In this document: positions 6,001-7,825 of the stretch, piece after piece
Layout: each line of letters opens with the position of its first letter
Position numbering within the stretch: the stretch's first letter is position 1
From: Massilia sp.
GTDB taxonomy: Bacteria; Pseudomonadota; Gammaproteobacteria; Burkholderiales; Burkholderiaceae_D
Assembly: GCA_028291845.1 (NCBI GenBank)
Contig: JAQGNM010000610.1
Location: 1 to 7,825 of the forward strand
DNA: 7,825 nucleotides
Direction: 5' to 3'
The notes under the pieces: generated by a model
Told to the model about the DNA's origin: nothing
The model's database searches: none
The model's input: the letters and a program-made list of their open reading frames with translations, nothing else
Made by a program: the position numbers and the translations under genes

Positions 6001-7825
6001 GGCCGGTTAGCATCAGCACGCGAACTGGCGACTTGACGATCAGTCAGAATATTTCAACCACTGACGCATCGAACAGCGCCATTGTGTTGAACGCCGGTGT
6101 CAATACAGCGGCTGGCGCCCCCACCGGCGGCAACGTCATCATCAGCGGCAGCCCAATCATTGGCACCGGAGCAGGCGGGCGGACAACGCTGTACACCGGC
6201 AGCGTATCCGACAGCACCGGGCTGACCATGCTGGTCGGCTCCGGCAGCGGGCACTTCAGATACAACAGCGATGAGGCCGCCAGCAATTACGATACAACGA
6301 ATGCGGCATTGGGTGCCGGCTCGTATGCGATCTACCGCGAGCAGCCCATGCTCAGCGTTACACCGGGCGCAGCTACCAGCGTTTACGGAGAGTCGTTGAG
6401 CGCAGGTAGCGGTTCGACCATATCCGCTTATGTCAATGGCGATGCCTCGACCAATGCAGTTACGAGCGGCACCGCTATTTTCACCACAGCAGTAACCGGC
6501 AGCAGTCATGCAGGCACATACGACATTGCATACACCAGTGGTCTTGCCAATAGCCTTGGCTACGGGTATGTGGACGCTGCGGGCAGTACCGGGGAGTACA
6601 GCGTCAGTGTGCGTACGTTGACGGCGACGATTGCGAACACCGGGGTCAGCAAGACCTACGACGGCACCACGGCCAGCGCGCTCGTGCCGAACTACAGCAT
6701 CATCGGCTTTGCCACTGGCGACAGCGCAGCAACGTTGAGCCATGGCGGTGCGGTGTATGACAACGCCCACGTGGCCGGTGCGAGCAAAGTGACGGTCTCG
6801 GGACTGGCGATCAGCGGCGTGACCGGTACTGGCTTGACGAGCGACTACGTGCTGGACGCCAGCGCCAAGGACGTGACGGCCGCGATCAGCGCAGCGCCGT
6901 TGAGCGCCACGGCGAGCATCGGCGGCACGCTGACCAGGACCTATGACGGCACCACGGCAGCAAGCGGGGCGAGCGTAAACGGCAGCGTCAGTGGCGCGGT
7001 CGCCGGAGACGCACTCACCCTGGACACCAGTGGCCTGAGCCTGAACTACAACTCGGCCCACGTCGCCTCCGCCAGCAGCATTGCGGCCAGCGGTACGACG
7101 GCCTTCACCATCGGTGCCAGCACAGCAGGCAGCGTGGCCAGCGACTACAGCTTTACCGGGCCAGCCATTGCAGCGGCTCAGGCCGGCATCACGGCGGCGA
7201 CGCTGACGGCGACGATTGCGAACACCGGGGTCAGCAAGACCTACGACGGCACCACGGCCAGCGCGCTCGTGCCGAGCTACAGCATCACCGGCTTTGCCAC
7301 TGGCGACAGCGCAGCAACGTTGAGCCATAGCGGTGCGGTGTATGACAACGCCCACGTGGCAGGTGCGAGCAAGGTGACGGTCTCGGGACTGGCGATCAGC
7401 GGCGTGACCGGTACCGGCTTGACGAGCGACTACGTGCTCGACGCCAGCGCCAAGGATGTGACGGCCGCGATCAGCGCAGCGCCGTTGAGCGCCACGGCGA
7501 GCATCGGCGGCACGCTGACCAGGACTTATGACGGCACCACGGCAAGCGGGGCGAGCGTGAACGGCAGCGTCAGTGGCGCGGTCGCGGGAGACGCGCTCAC
7601 CCTGGACACCAGTGGCCTGAGCCTGAACTACAACTCGGCCCATGTCGCCTCCGCCAGCAGCGTTGGAGCCAGCGGCAACGTGGCCTTCACCATCGATGCC
7701 AGCACAGCAGGCAGCGTGGCCAGCGACTACAGCTTTACCGGGCCAGCCATTGCAGCGGCTCAGGCCGGCATCACGGCGGCGACGCTGACGGCGACACTGA
7801 GCAACACCGGGGTCAGCAAGACCTA
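1..7825 (+). CDS. Giant GLUG/MBG/YDG-repeat surface exoprotein (filamentous-haemagglutinin-like adhesin), internal part
   Basis: A single frame (first full codon at base 3) runs open through the whole window: 2,607 codons, no stop, both ends missing, and the last two bases are the start of a Tyr codon in a conserved KTY motif. Domains in order: GLUG repeats (residues 7-273), spacer module (274-443), GLUG repeats (444-803), spacer module (804-967), GLUG repeats (968-1700), closing cap (1701-1757), beta-rich region (1758-2113), MBG-like domain (2114-2205), alternating YDG domains (2206 to the end). No cysteine was found, and Lys, Glu and Arg are sparse, as in proteins exported unfolded across the outer membrane. 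Such proteins typically act as secreted or surface-anchored adhesins in cell-cell contact or biofilm. The N-terminal signal and TPS domain, the C terminus and any partner transporter are not visible, so two-partner secretion is inferred; a type Va autotransporter is possible. The ligand cannot be read from the sequence. Confidence 0.93.
21..821 (+). repeat. GLUG repeat array 1 (C-terminal part, 9 copies)
   Basis: Nine copies of a degenerate repeat begin with VGGLLG/VGGLIG-like hexapeptides at bases 21, 102, 189, 282, 381, 516, 606, 690 and 774 (the last as GGLTG). The rough pattern is [VTA]GG[LF][VIA]G, a short turn, a hydrophobic residue, then SYATG-x-V-x-G-type residues. This matches the GLUG motif family (Pfam Glug, PF07581, from memory), whose units of about 27-28 residues stack as beta-helix rungs. 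Most units are 27-33 residues; the copy starting at 381 is 45 residues because of an inserted loop. The array probably began upstream, since the first visible copy is already complete and preceded by in-frame sequence ending GER, as is usual between copies. Confidence 0.88.
342..359 (+). repeat. Hexanucleotide microrepeat aacagc x3
   Basis: Three perfect copies of aacagc encode NSNSNS inside a loop of the GLUG unit starting at 282. The unit is a multiple of 3, so slippage would only change loop length. Four agc codons in a row at 3186-3197 are a similar short tract. Confidence 0.7.
822..1331 (+). other. Inter-array spacer module 1 (array closer plus new-array opener)
   Basis: This 170-residue stretch lacks the GLUG hexapeptide. 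It starts with FYNIDSS (base 822), continues with GGLYDGQYTAW (873), GYYQ (981), FKFKLANSIDMS (1092) and NIGFLGFV (1221), followed by VADLNV. The second half resembles the usual opener of GLUG arrays, in which a 'DIDLS...P...G.F.G..H.I.NL.....N.GLFG' segment leads into the first rung. The first half resembles an array closer. It is homologous at protein level to the module at 2412-2903, which has the same ordered landmarks. I infer that it caps one beta-helix segment and nucleates the next; no enzymatic motif is visible. Confidence 0.75.
1332..2411 (+). repeat. GLUG repeat array 2 (13 copies)
   Basis: Copies start at bases 1332 (atypical VGVAIG), 1419, 1515, 1599, 1686, 1770, 1854, 1932, 2013, 2097, 2184, 2277 and 2361 (FGGLLG). 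Between 1686 and 2184 spacing is very regular (84, 84, 78, 81, 84 and 87 bases). Units carry SYATGAVSG-type second halves, for example at residues 631-639. Regular in-frame spacing near 27-28 residues is what a right-handed beta-helix with one repeat per turn or two would give. The array is complete: a spacer module with opener lies before it and one with closer lies after it. Confidence 0.88.
2412..2903 (+). other. Inter-array spacer module 2, homologous to module 1
   Basis: This 164-residue segment starts with HYDIDAV (base 2412) and continues with GGLYGAQYAAW (2499), SGYYSLSS (2610), LKFKLGADIDMSS (2679) and NLGFIGHL (2808), then VAGLSVDIASVLG. The landmarks appear in the same order as in the module at 822-1331. 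A stretch after HYDID (ITGLTPASPGTRTAIAGLV) has no counterpart in module 1, so the part before GGLY is longer here. Divergence at DNA level is large, so the duplication of array plus spacer is old. No catalytic motif is seen; a structural capping or array-opening role is inferred. Confidence 0.75.
2904..5102 (+). repeat. GLUG repeat array 3 (24 copies)
   Basis: Copies start at bases 2904 (VGAAVG), 3030, 3141, 3222, 3306, 3396, 3516, 3639, 3720, 3816, 3897, 3975, 4056, 4137, 4218, 4299, 4407, 4488, 4569, 4665, 4746, 4857, 4947 and 5037 (VGGVFG). A short TGGLVQ piece at 3366 may be a degenerate or partial copy. From 3975 to 4299 four units in a row are exactly 81 bases, and 4407 to 4569 has two more. 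Five consecutive copies (4488, 4569, 4665, 4746, 4857) have Phe in place of Leu in the GGL position. Longer units at 3030, 3396, 3516, 4299 and 4746 (36-41 residues) have extra loops rich in Ser, Thr, Ala or Tyr. Confidence 0.9.
5103..5273 (+). other. GLUG array closing cap
   Basis: The last rung is followed by SDLYFDTTTSDQASDS (base 5103), IGLHTMALQGS, NFATANWGAGTGLYPYLKLF and YPN. This is the usual ending of GLUG arrays as I recall it: a 'YW/YFDTTTSGQ' segment, a Met-containing helix-like piece, and a W...YPYL end. LYFD aligns with FYNID at 822 and HYDID at 2412, so all three arrays end in related sequence, but only this one has the YPYL finish and is not followed by a new opener. It marks the true end of the GLUG shaft. 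Confidence 0.75.
5274..6161 (+). other. Beta-rich connector of unrecognised family
   Basis: About 296 residues between the GLUG shaft and the C-terminal stalk domains. The first part (residues 1758-1810, TPQALSGVALLGN to GVNGYYYSLVGAG) looks like one small beta domain. A patch at 5583-5708 (MGALRQGITHLRTG through WAAFSAALP) has a helix-like pattern and more charge than its surroundings. After it come Thr/Ser/Asn/Asp-rich segments (SFDLDTALAYSGNTVTLTAS, LDLKGSGASFVLN, SITTTGPVSISTRTGD-like) with alternating hydrophobic residues, as in the beta-helix of filamentous haemagglutinins. I do not recognise a named family for this part; it is coding, in frame with both flanks. Confidence 0.6.
6162..6341 (+). 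other. FRYNSDE linker preceding the stalk domains
   Basis: The sequence runs GTGAGGRTTLYTGSVSDS, TGLTMLVGSGSGHFRYNSDE and ends in AIYRE just before the MBG-like domain. From memory, very similar segments (TLYTGS...LVGSGSG.FRYNSDE...YAIYREQP) occur in large haemagglutinin-like exoproteins of betaproteobacteria, immediately before MBG or YDG repeats. It probably ends the beta-helix and starts the stalk. The family recall is not checked against a database. Confidence 0.6.
6342..6617 (+). other. MBG-like domain (YGX type)
   Basis: About 92 residues starting QPMLSVTPGAATSVYGESL. The VYGE turn early in the domain, the central AGTYDIAYTSGL strand (near base 6513) and the ending YSVSVRT are the landmarks of MBG domains (YGX type, PF18676 from memory), small beta-sandwich repeats in bacterial surface proteins. 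The residue pattern 'G.Y.I..T.GL........Y' is present. Only one copy is seen, directly joined to the first YDG unit (RTLTATIANTG), as is common at the C-terminal side of such adhesins. It probably serves as a stalk or spacer unit. Confidence 0.7.
6618..6899 (+). repeat. YDG domain, type A, copy 1
   Basis: This 94-residue domain begins LTATIANTGVSKTYDGTTA and ends SAAP. The KTYDGTTA motif defines the YDG domain family (PF18657 from memory), followed by GFATGD, VYDNAHVAGASKVTVSGL and SDYVLD strands. Compared with copy 2 (7203-7484) I count 9 base differences in 282, three of them changing a residue (Asn/Ser, Ile/Thr, Gly/Ser). Confidence 0.85.
6900..7202 (+). repeat. YDG domain, type B, copy 1
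   Basis: This 101-residue domain begins LSATASIGGTLTRTYDGTTA and ends GITAAT. It shares TYDGTTA with type A but differs in the rest: SVSGAVAGDALTLDTSGLS, YNSAHVASAS, and ASDYSFTGPAIAAAQAG at the end. It has one more Ala codon (TAASGAS) than copy 2 (TASGAS). Confidence 0.85.
7203..7484 (+). repeat. YDG domain, type A, copy 2
   Basis: Near-identical to the type A copy at 6618-6899, same length of 282 bases, with Ser, Thr and Ser where copy 1 has Asn, Ile and Gly. The other differences I see are synonymous. It lies directly after type B copy 1 without any linker. Confidence 0.85.
7485..7784 (+). repeat. YDG domain, type B, copy 2
   Basis: This is 300 bases, one codon shorter than type B copy 1. 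Most differences cluster around bases 7660-7700, where copy 1 reads SIAASGTTAFTIGAS and this copy reads SVGASGNVAFTIDAS. The last 85 or so bases are identical in both copies. Confidence 0.85.
7785..7825 (+). repeat. YDG domain, type A, copy 3 (truncated by window end)
   Basis: The window ends 41 bases into a third type A unit (LTATLSNTGVSKT, then the first two bases of a Tyr codon). It differs from copies 1 and 2 by LS for IA at residues 5-6, so it is not a simple third identical copy. It shows that the alternating array continues downstream. Confidence 0.8.

Larger units (their letters stand above)
6618..7784 (+). repeat. Long direct tandem repeat (585 + 582 bases) encoding YDG A+B pairs
   Basis: The A+B pair occurs twice head to tail (6618-7202 and 7203-7784). 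I count about 9 differences in the A half and about 14 substitutions plus one 3-base indel in the B half, so identity is roughly 96 %. Units are multiples of 3, so unequal crossing-over or slippage would lengthen or shorten the protein without shifting the frame. The GLUG copies upstream are far more divergent, so this part was duplicated or homogenised much more recently. Confidence 0.9.

Noticed and set aside
5076..6286. Several minus-strand open frames across the connector
   Set aside because: They overlap each other in different frames and the sense frame continues without a break; low-complexity translations.
6054..7643. 529-residue minus-strand open frame as a real gene
   Set aside because: It lies opposite a clear MBG/YDG coding frame, repeats only because the sense repeat does, and has shadow-type composition (Arg, Ala, Gly, Cys) with no known motif.
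1..7825. Internal promoters, ribosome binding sites or terminators
   Set aside because: I saw no stem-loop followed by a T-run and no credible new start; AG-rich stretches before Met codons are ordinary coding sequence within the long frame.

Overview
The whole window is the interior of one very large protein gene on the plus strand. The reading frame whose codons start at positions divisible by 3 has no stop codon from base 3 to the last base (2,607 complete codons), and neither start nor stop lies in the window. Residue numbers below count from base 3, so residue n begins at base 3n. The translation is rich in Gly, Ser, Ala, Thr, Asn and Val, poor in charged residues, and I found no cysteine codon. 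This fits a secreted all-beta surface exoprotein of the filamentous-haemagglutinin/large-adhesin class of Gram-negative bacteria. Base composition (about 60 % GC by eye) and module types suggest a proteobacterium, perhaps a betaproteobacterium of the Burkholderiales; this is inference, not proof.

Layout: (1) 21-821, the end of a first GLUG array (9 copies visible); (2) 822-1331, a non-repeat spacer module; (3) 1332-2411, a second GLUG array (13 copies); (4) 2412-2903, a second spacer module recognisably homologous to the first; (5) 2904-5102, a third GLUG array (24 copies, with runs at an exact 81-base period); (6) 5103-5273, an array-closing cap; (7) 5274-6341, a Ser/Thr/Gly/Ala-rich beta region ending in a linker with the sequence FRYNSDE; (8) 6342-6617, an MBG-like (YGX-type) domain; (9) 6618 to the window end, a tandem array of YDG domains in which two different YDG types alternate (A-B-A-B-A...) and the A+B pair is duplicated almost identically (585 and 582 bases).

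The likely reading is a long beta-helical shaft with GLUG rungs, followed by a string of small beta-sandwich-like stalk domains. In two-partner secretion systems such a protein has an N-terminal TPS/haemagglutination-activity domain and a partner FhaC/TpsB-type pore, both of which would lie outside this window; a classical autotransporter is the main alternative. There are no RNA genes, mobile elements, CRISPR arrays, promoters or terminators that I can support. The several long open frames on the minus strand and in other plus-strand frames are by-products of the repetitive, GC-rich coding sequence.
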